This document shows, one piece after another, positions 7,001 to 13,593 of a DNA stretch of 14,830 nucleotides (within the stretch, counting starts at the first letter, position 1; every line of letters begins with the position of its first letter). The translations under genes and the position numbers were made by a program. The DNA lies in contig NZ_JASLAW010000036.1 of NCBI RefSeq assembly GCF_030147005.1, forward strand, positions 1-14,830, read 5' to 3'. The notes beneath the pieces are model-generated. The model was given only the letters and a program-made list of their open reading frames with translations. It made no database searches and was not told where the DNA came from. This DNA is from Pseudomonas sp. (GTDB lineage: Bacteria; Pseudomonadota; Gammaproteobacteria; Pseudomonadales; Pseudomonadaceae).

Positions 7001-8473
7001 GGTGTCGTAGTCATAGCTGACCAGTACTTCGCGACGCTGATCGGAGTACAGACGTTCGAGCCGCACCACGTGGCCTTGATCGCGGATCAACTCGACTTGC
7101 ACCAGATCGAACGTATCGCGCAGCCGCATCAGTCGCCCGGCTTCGTCATAATCGACGTGGATGCGGTTGTCGTTGCGGTCGCCGAGTTGGATTAGCCGCA
7201 GCAACGTTGCCTTGGCCGGCGTGGGTTCGAACAAACGATACAGGCCGTCATCGCTTTCAATCAGCAACTGCCCATTGAGGTGCCGCCGCACGGCGAGCCC
7301 TTCACCGGCACTGAACACCGCGCCGCCCAGGGGAATGGAACCCATGTCGATAGGACGGCCCTGCTCATCGGTGTACACCAGCGTTTCGCCGCCGTCGGGA
7401 TGGGGACGAATTTCGACGCACACCTCATACGGCACGCTCCAACCCGCGCCGAACAAACTGCCCGTGCGTTCGTCACGGCTGTTGTAGAAACGTTGCCAAT
7501 CAATCGGCAAGATGCCGGGCAGCACGAAATCCAGCTCGTCATCGCCGCCCAGCACCTTCGCCCCGGTCGCCGCATGCACCGGGTTCGACGAGCCCATCGC
7601 CGCATTGGCCATGGCCCCCATCGCGCTGCTGACAGCCATCGAAGTGGCGCCACCAATCAACATGCACGGCAGTTTGCTGAAGAACTTGCCCTTGCCGCCC
7701 TTGAGCATCAACAGCGCCGTCACCGCCAGCCCGACACCCGGCGTCTTGCCGCTGCGAATCTCGCGCACTACCACCGAACCGCCGCCAATGGTCACGTTCG
7801 ATGAGATCAACCCGGAGGAAACGACGGTCGCATCACAGGTGCTGCGATCACCGCTGCGCACCGCCGGCTGGCCATTGATCGTGACCTTGTCCGAACCTTC
7901 GGCCAGGAACTGCGGCGGCATCGGCGGGTGCTTCATGCACACGACCACATCCAGTGGCTTGGGCTCGGCGCCGGGAGCCGGCGTCGCGACAGTCGGACGC
8001 CACATCTGCGAGAAGAAACTCTCGGCCATGTCCAGGTAGCTGGCTTCTGCCTCAGGTGCAGGCTCTTCCAGCTCGGTGCCGGCTGGTGTGACGTGGGAAG
8101 TGATCGCCCCGGCGGCGCGGGCGGCGGGGATGTTGTTGGTCAGGGTGTCGGTGGAACCGGTGAGGATATTGGCCTGCACCGTGGGCGGGAACAGGGCATT
8201 GCTGAAGCTGTCGCATAAATTCGTCAGGCCTTTATCCGCCCCCGTCTTGCTCATGGCCAGGCCGACAATCGTGCCCACCACCGCACCCAGCAGAAAACAG
8301 CCGAGCCCGCCGGTGGCAACGGTAATGCCGGTGGCCGCGACCACTGCAGCGGTCGCCACCGCCGTGATTGCGATATTGGCCGCCACCTCCAGCACACCGC
8401 CGAGGATGTCGGCCATCATCGACGTGTGGGAGAGCGCATCGCCCATGCGGGCTGCCCATAGAGCGTCAGACAT
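4076..8473 (-). CDS. PAAR-Rhs type VI secretion effector with C-terminal HNH/WHH-type nuclease
   Basis: A 1465 aa polymorphic toxin. The N-terminus has a prePAAR motif AARMGDALSH (7-16), a hydrophobic region at about 28-73, a PAAR-like part with CMKHPPMPP and ITINGQPAVRSGD-type sequence (about 98-237) and a second hydrophobic region (about 246-292). Tyr-Asp repeats (YDxxGR/YDxxGxL) form the Rhs cage from about 300 to 1337. The cage ends with the self-cleavage region: DPIGLAGG (D1311) and DPWGW (D1333-W1337). The remaining 128 residues are the variable toxin: W1416-H1417-H1418-H1419, then GNLQLVSHEDH and a basic, His-rich tail, the pattern of HNH/endonuclease VII toxins with a WHH motif, hence a probable DNase. 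The upstream EagR-like gene is 12 bases away and should chaperone the membrane segments until the protein is loaded on VgrG. The precise nuclease subfamily is not certain. Confidence 0.92.
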   Translation of the reverse strand: MSDALWAARMGDALSHTSMMADILGGVLEVAANIAITAVATAAVVAATGITVATGGLGCFLLGAVVGTIVGLAMSKTGADKGLTNLCDSFSNALFPPTVQANILTGSTDTLTNNIPAARAAGAITSHVTPAGTELEEPAPEAEASYLDMAESFFSQMWRPTVATPAPGAEPKPLDVVVCMKHPPMPPQFLAEGSDKVTINGQPAVRSGDRSTCDATVVSSGLISSNVTIGGGSVVVREIRSGKTPGVGLAVTALLMLKGGKGKFFSKLPCMLIGGATSMAVSSAMGAMANAAMGSSNPVHAATGAKVLGGDDELDFVLPGILPIDWQRFYNSRDERTGSLFGAGWSVPYEVCVEIRPHPDGGETLVYTDEQGRPIDMGSIPLGGAVFSAGEGLAVRRHLNGQLLIESDDGLYRLFEPTPAKATLLRLIQLGDRNDNRIHVDYDEAGRLMRLRDTFDLVQVELIRDQGHVVRLERLYSDQRREVLVSYDYDTAGNLAQVHDATSQVQRRFSYDAGRRMVEHQLPTGLRCFYEWALVEDAEWRVVRHWTDEGDAYQFDYDLQAGITRITDGLQRVSTRHWNTQHQIIRYSDNLEQTWLFEWNDERQLLSATDPLGGRYEYSYDESGNLIGESDPLGRSDSTLWLEHWALPLVETDAADNSWAYRYDPRGNCIAETDPLGYVTRYRYDAHGQVVEIIDATGKSKKLRWNPFGQLVEHVDCSGYPTRFSYDERGYLQVITDALGERTQFSYDAQGRLLSSQLPDGRTEQYQRDVSGQLVGYTDPAGHTTLYQHNRRGQVRQRTDAHGRQVQFGYDSYGRLQALINENGERYRFAWDAGDRLTEQQDLDGSAKRYDYDLLDNITTVTAVPAPYSNGLAVVPEAPPAPIVHRLERDAVGRLVAKTTDDGRTDYSYDAVDQLTAVTFTDLQGNAQALGFAYDALGQLLAEQSAAGHLHHHYDELGNLIQTQLPDGRWLNRLYYGSGHLHQINLDGQVISDFERDRLHREVLRTQGQLSTRSEYDRSGRLRARQRRLASQSSLMPAAAQKQFEYDPADNLIGKLDQQPAAQHRQLLHYDATGRIIASQDSLHGQRETFAYDAAANLLDGPQTGAGLVVHNKLLTYQDKRYRYDAFGRMIEKRSAARGLQRFTYDAESRLIEVRNENGSVVRMTYDPLGRRIEKTEHGSDSYPLGQTRFTWDGLRLLQEHKHSQTSLYVYEDDGYEPLARVDGTGPLQKIRYYHNDLNGLPEQLTEADGHSVWQATYRVWGNTLEEVREPYYIEEQNLRFQGQYLDRETGLHFNTFRFYDPDIGRFTTPDPIGLAGGHNFYQYGPNPASWIDPWGWASTNPGVYDVSFEAHINKEIWRSKDSVHFAESNRQLHYAMKNDPALKATVEAKHPGISKWVEPKKNGKFRTTAMKGSTWHHHPVVGGNLQLVSHEDHKNRHGDYHPKGRNGKRVGGRKTWGGGSSCRK

Positions 8474-8485
8474 GCAGGCCGCTCA

Positions 8486-8920
8486 TCAAGAAATGGCGTC
8501 GAACGACAGTGAATCTTTTATCAACGCCCAATGCGCCGCCTCGGCATCCCCCAGCTTGTCGGCCTTCACGTAACTCAGGGCAAGCATCTTGCGCGTAGTC
8601 GGTATCACCAACGCCAGCTGGTACTGGAACACCTTGTCATTGCCCTTGTTGAACTGGCTGCGCAACTCGATGCCTTCGACTTCCTGCGCCGCGCCCAAAC
8701 GCACATCCACACCGGGTTGATAACGCAAATCCTGCACCTGTTTCTCCAGGCGCTGGAGCTGGTCATTAAAATTGCTGTGCAGGGTTTCACCCTCGGCGAG
8801 CAGGCTACGGCTGACGATCAGGGACGTGCCCAGCTCGGGGAACTTGAGGATGTTGATCGTGGCGTCCTGCAGCTCGCCGGCAGGCAATTGAAACTGGAAT
8901 TCGTTGATTCGATACGTCAT
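8486..8920 (-). CDS. EagR/DcrB-like (DUF1795) effector chaperone 1
   Basis: A 144 aa cytoplasmic protein of the DcrB/DUF1795 fold used as T6SS effector-associated chaperone. These proteins bind the prePAAR region and transmembrane helices of their effector before secretion. The start MTYRINEFQFQLP and the segment DATINILKFPELGTSLIVSR are the conserved opening of the family. It is placed between vgrG (15-base gap) and rhs (12-base gap) in the same direction, so its client is almost certainly the Rhs effector. It ends with two successive TGA codons. It is a paralogue of the product of the gene at 11507, sharing the same opening pattern and length but clearly diverged, as expected for client-specific chaperones. 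Confidence 0.9.
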   Translation of the reverse strand: MTYRINEFQFQLPAGELQDATINILKFPELGTSLIVSRSLLAEGETLHSNFNDQLQRLEKQVQDLRYQPGVDVRLGAAQEVEGIELRSQFNKGNDKVFQYQLALVIPTTRKMLALSYVKADKLGDAEAAHWALIKDSLSFDAIS

Positions 8921-8935
8921 GGCAAACAGGTCTCG

Positions 8936-10876
8936 TCAGGAGCTTTTAGGCGTGGGGAACGCAGCTTTGATATTGGCGTCGATGCTGGCTTTCACGCCCT
9001 GGCCATCGGGTGTGGCGCCGGCACCGCCACCGTTGTTCAGGTGCAGCACACCGCCGGTATTGAACTCGGCGTCGCCGCTGGCATAAAAACTGATCTGCAC
9101 GCCGGTGAGGTTGATCTGACCGCTGGCGTTCAGCTCCAGAATGCTTTCGCCACAGACCAGGCGCAGGTTTTCGCCCACTTCAATGACGTAGCTCTGGCTG
9201 ATGCTATCGGTCTTGCGCTGGCCCACTGAGAGGATGTCTTCCTGCTTGACGATGCGCAGACGGTTGTTGCCGATCGTCACCGTCTCGTTGTGGCCGATGC
9301 TTTTGTTACGGTCATGCCCCACCGAATGGCTCTCATCCACCTCCACCACGATGTCCTGATTGCGCTCGGCATGGATATACAACTGCTCCAGGCCCTTCTT
9401 GTCCTCCATACGGATTTCATTGAAATTGGCCGGCGTGCCGCCCTTGCTCGAACGGCTCTTCATGCCGCTCTGGGTTGCGTTTTCTGGCAGGTCGTAAGGC
9501 ACTGTCTGCTCGGCGTTGTACACCCGCCCCGTGATAATCGGCCGGTCCGGGTCACCCTCAAGGAAGCTCACGATCACTTCCTGGCCGATCCGGGGAATCT
9601 GCATCGAGCCCCAGTTCTTGCCGGCCCAGGATTGCGACACGCGGATCCAGCAGGAGCTGTTCTCGTTGGATTGATCGTGGCGGTCCCAGTAGAAGTGCAC
9701 CTTCACGCGGCCGTACTGGTCGGTCCAGATTTCTTCGCCTTTGGGGCCGACCACCAGCGCGGTTTGCGGGCCTTTTACCACAGGCCGATGGGTGGCGGGC
9801 AGGGTGCGGTAGCTCTGTTGCGCGGGGATGCAGGTCAGGCTGCTTTCAAACTGCGCCGAACCCGAGCCGCCGCCGCTTTCCAGGCTTTCCTGGACGATGT
9901 AATAACGGCAACCAATGATCAAATACTCGCGGTTCTGGTCCTGGCGGCTGAAGCCGGTGAGGCTGAACAGGTGGCCCGAACCCAGGCCGCGCGCATTGCC
10001 GGCGAACTCGATCTGTTCGTGCAGGGTTTGCAGGGCTTCGATACGGGTGCGCGCATAGTGTTCGCCGTCCTCGCTTTGCACGTAGGTGCCGGGGTAGTCG
10101 TACAGCGGGTAGTCGCCGGCGGTGTGCGGGCGCGGCATGGCCGAGCGCACGTCGATGCTGGCGCTGGGGCGCTGGAAGTCGTAATCGTTGAGCTCCAGCG
10201 AGCCCGGCTGCACTTCTTGCGCCAGGTGCCAGTTGTGCATGTGGTCGCGTTCGCGCTGCTGTTCGTCCTTGGGGTAATACGGGATCGACGCATAACCCGG
10301 CACGGTAGTGTGGGCGCCATAGGCGTCGGCCAGTACCAGTACGTGGCGGTCCTGCTCATGGCGGAAGAAGTAGTAGATGCCTTCCTGTTCCATCAACCGG
10401 CTGACGAAATCGAAGCTGGTCTCGCGGTACTGCACGCAGTATTCCCACTCGCGGTACGGGCGGCTAAGCGCGTCTTCGAAGTCGGAAAAACCCAGGTCGC
10501 GAAACACCTGCTTGATGATCTGCGGGATGCTCAGGTTCTGGAAAATCCGGCAGTCCGAGGTGCGGCTCAGCAGCCACAACCACGGGCGCAGTGTCACCTG
10601 GTAACTGGCGAACTGGCCTTGGTCGATGTTCTGGCTGCATCGCGCGACGATGCCGTGAAAGTGCCGTTCACCGCCGTCAGCCAGTTGCAGTCCCACGCTC
10701 ATGGGCTTGCCGAGCAACTGGTTGAGGTCGATGTTGGCGTCCAGGGACGTCAATTGCAGCTCATAGTTGAACAGCCGCCCCAGCTCTTCACCGCCGCCCA
10801 TTTCATTGAGCAACAGCACATCCGGCCCGAGGGGGCTGGTGATTTTGGCCAGGCGTGAGGCTTGGTTGAATAGCAT
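8936..10876 (-). CDS. vgrG: Type VI secretion spike protein VgrG (copy 1)
   Basis: A complete 646 aa VgrG, the trimeric spike that sits on the Hcp tube and carries PAAR effectors at its tip. The gp27-like hub covers about residues 1-370, the OB-fold begins near W383-TDQYGRVKVHFYWD, followed by SWAGKNWGSMQIPRIGQEV and GDPDRPIITGRVYN, and the gp5-like beta-helix runs from about 480 to 620 with repeated VG-type blades (VGHDRNKSIGHNETVTIG). No enzymatic domain is attached to the C-terminus. It is the first gene of a leftward unit with the EagR-like chaperone, Rhs effector and immunity gene. The start ATG has only a weak AGG upstream, and an inverted REP pair begins 29 bases before it, so its promoter is not obvious. 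Confidence 0.96.
   Translation of the reverse strand: MLFNQASRLAKITSPLGPDVLLLNEMGGGEELGRLFNYELQLTSLDANIDLNQLLGKPMSVGLQLADGGERHFHGIVARCSQNIDQGQFASYQVTLRPWLWLLSRTSDCRIFQNLSIPQIIKQVFRDLGFSDFEDALSRPYREWEYCVQYRETSFDFVSRLMEQEGIYYFFRHEQDRHVLVLADAYGAHTTVPGYASIPYYPKDEQQRERDHMHNWHLAQEVQPGSLELNDYDFQRPSASIDVRSAMPRPHTAGDYPLYDYPGTYVQSEDGEHYARTRIEALQTLHEQIEFAGNARGLGSGHLFSLTGFSRQDQNREYLIIGCRYYIVQESLESGGGSGSAQFESSLTCIPAQQSYRTLPATHRPVVKGPQTALVVGPKGEEIWTDQYGRVKVHFYWDRHDQSNENSSCWIRVSQSWAGKNWGSMQIPRIGQEVIVSFLEGDPDRPIITGRVYNAEQTVPYDLPENATQSGMKSRSSKGGTPANFNEIRMEDKKGLEQLYIHAERNQDIVVEVDESHSVGHDRNKSIGHNETVTIGNNRLRIVKQEDILSVGQRKTDSISQSYVIEVGENLRLVCGESILELNASGQINLTGVQISFYASGDAEFNTGGVLHLNNGGGAGATPDGQGVKASIDANIKAAFPTPKSS
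9597..9729. repeat. Direct repeat inside vgrG copy 1, identical to 14698-14830
   Basis: These 133 bases match 14698-14830 without a single difference (constant offset 5101), in the same orientation, and the match may continue past the window edge. They encode the OB-fold part of VgrG from WTDQYGRVKVHFYWD to GSMQI. Identity to the left of 9597 drops to scattered silent changes. Such a block can drive homologous recombination or gene conversion between the two vgrG genes. Confidence 0.95.
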
Positions 10877-10904
10877 CGGTTAACCTGTTCAAGTTCTATT
10901 TCAA

Positions 10905-11006
10905 CTGTAGGAGCGAGCTTGCTCGCGAAGGTCGTCAACGATGGCGCGGGCATGCTGAATGAACGCGGCGTTCTCGGGTTCTTCGCGAGCAAGCTCGCTC
11001 CTACAG
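10905..11006. repeat. REPIN: perfect inverted REP pair upstream of vgrG
   Basis: The 26-nt arm at 10905-10930 (core GTAGGAGCGAGCTTGCTCGC) is the exact reverse complement of 10981-11006, with 50 bases between. Each arm also contains its own palindrome (GAGCGAGC/GCTCGC). This is the doublet form known in P. fluorescens as a REPIN, spread by a RAYT transposase encoded elsewhere. It separates the vgrG start from the clpV remnant. Confidence 0.85.
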
Positions 11007-11018
11007 GTGTAGCGGCGT

Positions 11019-11213
11019 TTATGCCGCGTCGCTGAAGTCGTAGTGCAATTCATTATCCCGGCTGCTGATCCGCACCCCCGCCAGCGCCTTGCCTTCCAGC
11101 ATGCGCGTGAGGAATTCACGGCTCATGTCCGGCAGCAGGCTGTTGGTGAGGATGGTGTCGATCATGCGCCCGCCGCTTTCGGTTTCGGTGCAGCGTGAGA
11201 CGATCAGGTCAAC
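11019..11213 (-). pseudogene. tssH: 3' remnant of T6SS ATPase gene clpV/tssH
   Basis: The minus strand reads 64 codons and a TAA that match the C-terminus of ClpV: VDLIVSRCTETESGGRMID, then ILTNSLLPDMSREFLTRMLE and a tail ending in ELHYDFSDAA. ClpV is the AAA+ ATPase, about 850-900 aa, that recycles the contracted T6SS sheath; only its last 7 percent is here. Family resemblance stops just upstream of 11213, and the open frame meets a stop at 11256-11258, so there is no start and no function. Because clpV commonly precedes a vgrG gene in T6SS clusters, the piece looks like a scar left when a clpV-end plus vgrG block was copied or moved here. Confidence 0.85.
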
Positions 11214-11506
11214 CGAGGCGAAGGCTCGCGCAGCTCCATCTGCGATAAGAAGGATTTAACAAGGAAAATCGCATGAATCGTAGACGCCAAATCGCCAGGC
11301 ATCAACAGCCGCGTATTCAGCCGCATGCCAAAACAGCAATGCGATGAATTGTTCAAGCTGTTCAGGTCCGGAGCTGCTATAGCGTGTCAAGCCGGTGATG
11401 CCCAATCAGCGCCATTAGCGGTATTTCCCTCGGCTTGATTATTGTGGTGCATTACCTGAGTATCTACGCTTGCTCGCGTCACTCACATCCATGGAAAGCG
11501 ATCACT
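11214..11506. other. Gap between the clpV remnant and the alarmone-effector operon
   Basis: About 290 bases with no gene that I can support on either strand. Short frames exist (for example a 37-codon plus-strand frame at 11325-11438) but have no ribosome binding site or recognisable family. The promoter of the rightward operon should lie here; no hexamer pair was good enough to call. The left border is the breakpoint of the clpV remnant. Confidence 0.5.
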
Positions 11507-11941
11507 GTGACCCTCTACAGAATTCAAGAAGCGGACCTCGAAATCCCTGATACCTGGCAGGACCAGAGTATTAATATCTTCAAGCTGCCGGCCGTTGGTA
11601 GCGCCAAGGAAGCCAGTTTTGTCATCAGTCGTGATGCCTCCCAAGGCGACGCGACTTTCGCGGCTTACATTGACAAGCAAGTGCAGAGCGCAGAGCAGCA
11701 ATTGCCGGAGTTCAAGTTGGTCCAGCGTTGGGACACGGTGCTGCATGAACATGCCGCCACACTGCTGGATTACACCTGGACGCGTGAGGGGCGCGAACTG
11801 ATGTTGCGCCAGATGTTTATCGAGCGAAAACCGGCCGTGTTGATCACCACTTTGACGACCACGCCGGGTGATCTGGTTCATCACGAGACTGCCTGGAAAA
11901 TCGCCATGAGCAGCCTCAAACCCTTTGTGTCAGGCACCTGA
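11507..11941 (+). CDS. EagR/DcrB-like (DUF1795) effector chaperone 2
   Basis: A 144 aa DcrB/DUF1795 protein, expected to hold the N-terminal membrane segments of the next gene's product before loading on VgrG. The GTG at 11507 is chosen as start because GGAAAG lies 8 bases upstream and because (M)TLYRIQEADLEIPDTW with QSINIFKLPAVG aligns with the beginning of chaperone 1. The frame is open back to 11435, but the extra residues do not resemble the family. The tail HETAWKIAMSSLKPF matches the AHWALIKDSLSF tail of chaperone 1. It is the first gene of the rightward operon, 43 bases before the effector. Confidence 0.88.
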   Translation: MTLYRIQEADLEIPDTWQDQSINIFKLPAVGSAKEASFVISRDASQGDATFAAYIDKQVQSAEQQLPEFKLVQRWDTVLHEHAATLLDYTWTREGRELMLRQMFIERKPAVLITTLTTTPGDLVHHETAWKIAMSSLKPFVSGT

Positions 11942-11984
11942 TTCGAACATGGCAGCGGTTTAACCAATACGGTAGATAGACGCA

Positions 11985-13373
11985 ATGGATGCGCAGGCAG
12001 CAGCTCGTCTAGGGGATGAAATAGCCCACGGCTTTGGGGTGGCTGCGATGCTCGCAGGGGCTGTCGCAGGCGCATTGATTGGCGCCGCAGTGATCGCCGC
12101 TACGGTTGCCACTGGTGGGTTGGCCGTGGTGATCATGGCGGGGGCGATTGCTGCAGGTGGTCTGTCGATGTTTCAGATCGTCAAAGGCCTGAGTACGATC
12201 TTCAACTTGCCCGAACCCACGACGGGAACGTTGTCGCTGGGCAGTTTCAACGTCTATATCAATGGTCTCAATGCGATGAGGGCCGGGGAGGACATCGCCG
12301 CCACCTGCTCGGGACTGCCGATGAACCACCCTCTTTGGCCGTTCCCGGTATTGATTGCCGAAGGCAGTGCCACCGTATTTATCAACGGCAAGCCAGCAGC
12401 ACGCCTGCACAGCAAGATGGTCTGCGGTGCTCATATCAAGAGTGGCAGTCCTGATACGTTTATTGGTGGCCCGACCGTTTCGGTGGCGTTCGTTCTTGAT
12501 ATCGAAGGTTGGATGCACACGGGCCTGGAGACGCTCGGATTGCTTGCAGCGGGGGGAGCCCTGATTCTTGCAGGCATGGCTGGCCTGGCAGTTCTTGCAG
12601 AGTTTGTTGTTATCGGCGGTCTGGTTTTGGGCGGCATGGCGATCCTGGGTGATCTGGGCGACAGGTTGGGCCCAGGCTATAGAGACCTGTTACAAGGTGT
12701 AGCGGGCATGGCGCTGTTGGGATTAGGCGCCAAGCTTGCGAAACCTAAAGCAGCGCCAGCGCTTAAGTCCGAGCCTCAGACCCCGTTGCCCAAAGGCTTT
12801 GAAGAGGTTTATGCGAAGGCACCAGGTGCAAAGGCAGAAATCGATGCTACCGCAGATCAATTGGCCGCCAAATATGGCGGGACGGTTGCCAAGGCGCCCA
12901 TAAAATCCCAGGCGAGGGCCGTCGAGAAGATTATGAATGACTATGACGGTGACCCGACCCGTATCAAGGATTTGGCAAGAAACACGATCATTGTCAAATC
13001 AGATCAGGTAGGCGCTGTCGCGACTGAACTGGGTAACCAAGGAGCCAAGGTCAAGATCATCGATGGTGCAACTGATCCTATGGGCTACAGTGGCGTCAAC
13101 TCCACTCTGCCCACGCGCGCAGGTCTTCCTGGGGAAATCCAAGTCAACTCACCTGAAATGATCTATGCCAAGGAGCCGGAGGCACTGAGCCGGGTGTTGT
13201 TGGGCGATGACACGTACAATGCGGTGGCGGCGAAAGCCAACGTCGAAGGTGGACTGGGCCACAAGTACTATGAGGAATGGCGGGTGCTGGACCCAAACAG
13301 TGCCGAAGCAAAAGCCATTGCCAATAAGAGCAAAGCCTATTACGACGCGATAAGGGGGAGCAGTGGCAATTGA
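11985..13373 (+). CDS. PAAR effector with C-terminal RelA/SpoT-like (alarmone synthetase-type) toxin domain
   Basis: A 462 aa specialised T6SS effector without an Rhs shell. Order seen: prePAAR AARLGDEIAH (6-15); hydrophobic segments about 17-63; PAAR-like domain about 86-167 (VYINGLNAMRAGED, VFINGKPAARLHSKMVCG, FIGGPTVSV); hydrophobic segments about 182-222; Lys/Pro-rich linker about 249-270; toxin domain about 280-440. The last part has the landmarks of RelA/SpoT synthetase folds: K307 and K315 in a KSxxxxxxKI helix, D329 in KDLARNTIIV, G367-Y368-S369-G370 in the GYxG loop, E384-I385-Q386, and H426 in GLGHKYYE. By family knowledge this fold makes (p)ppGpp, or (p)ppApp in the T6SS effector Tas1, or pyrophosphorylates tRNA in some toxSAS proteins; which one applies cannot be read from sequence. 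An ADP-ribosyltransferase-like use of the fold is a less likely alternative. The stop overlaps the next gene by 11 bases. Confidence 0.85.
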   Translation: MDAQAAARLGDEIAHGFGVAAMLAGAVAGALIGAAVIAATVATGGLAVVIMAGAIAAGGLSMFQIVKGLSTIFNLPEPTTGTLSLGSFNVYINGLNAMRAGEDIAATCSGLPMNHPLWPFPVLIAEGSATVFINGKPAARLHSKMVCGAHIKSGSPDTFIGGPTVSVAFVLDIEGWMHTGLETLGLLAAGGALILAGMAGLAVLAEFVVIGGLVLGGMAILGDLGDRLGPGYRDLLQGVAGMALLGLGAKLAKPKAAPALKSEPQTPLPKGFEEVYAKAPGAKAEIDATADQLAAKYGGTVAKAPIKSQARAVEKIMNDYDGDPTRIKDLARNTIIVKSDQVGAVATELGNQGAKVKIIDGATDPMGYSGVNSTLPTRAGLPGEIQVNSPEMIYAKEPEALSRVLLGDDTYNAVAAKANVEGGLGHKYYEEWRVLDPNSAEAKAIANKSKAYYDAIRGSSGN

Positions 13374-13593
13374 TTTTGAAGCGCTTTTAACCCGGGACGT
13401 TTTCATTGATTACAACTTTGAAGAAGTCACGTATCGCTGGGATCACCGGGAGAAAAAAATATACGTCAAGTTCTATGGCGCACAAGAGCGCACTGAGCCG
13501 GTTGCTCCCGACCATCGTCTGTATCGGGAGGCATTATGCTCGGGCCGGGAAATCACCCGTGAGCAATATGAGAAAGGGTTCCCACGCCAATGA
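13363..13593 (+). CDS. Small protein of unknown function in the toxin operon, possible immunity factor
   Basis: Family not recognised. The 76 aa product starts with GTG inside the last codons of the toxin gene (11-base overlap), with AAGGGGGAG immediately upstream as ribosome binding site, and its TGA overlaps the ATG of the HD gene in ATGA. It contains VTYRWDHREKKIYVKFYG, which would suit two beta strands, and a helical end, REALCSGREITREQYEKGF. No signal peptide or membrane segment is present. The tight coupling to toxin and hydrolase on both sides argues for a real gene with a role in self-protection, such as a toxin-binding immunity protein, but this is inferred from position alone. G+C is lower here (27 of 60 at 13381-13440) than in the core genes. 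Confidence 0.7.
   Translation: MAIDFEALLTRDVFIDYNFEEVTYRWDHREKKIYVKFYGAQERTEPVAPDHRLYREALCSGREITREQYEKGFPRQ

Noticed and set aside
5396..7195. 599-codon frame antisense to the Rhs core
   Set aside because: Repeats in it are only the reverse image of the Tyr-Asp repeats of Rhs; no recognisable domain.
4700..7200. Periodic short motifs that could suggest a CRISPR or satellite array
   Set aside because: The periodicity is that of degenerate Rhs Tyr-Asp repeat codons; no identical repeats with constant spacers are present.
9290..10858. 522-codon frame antisense to vgrG
   Set aside because: Same explanation: long antisense frame over a conserved high-GC gene.
11325..11438. 37-codon plus-strand frame in the gap before the alarmone operon
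   Set aside because: No ribosome binding site, no family, too short to separate from chance.
11435..11506. N-terminal extension of chaperone 2 beginning at a TTG
   Set aside because: The 24 extra residues do not match the DUF1795 opening, while the GTG at 11507 has GGAAAG upstream and aligns with chaperone 1.
11985..13373. Reading the C-terminal toxin as an ADP-ribosyltransferase
   Set aside because: The GYSG loop, EIQ and GHKYYE pattern and the neighbouring HD alarmone hydrolase fit a RelA/SpoT-type domain better, although sequence alone cannot exclude it.
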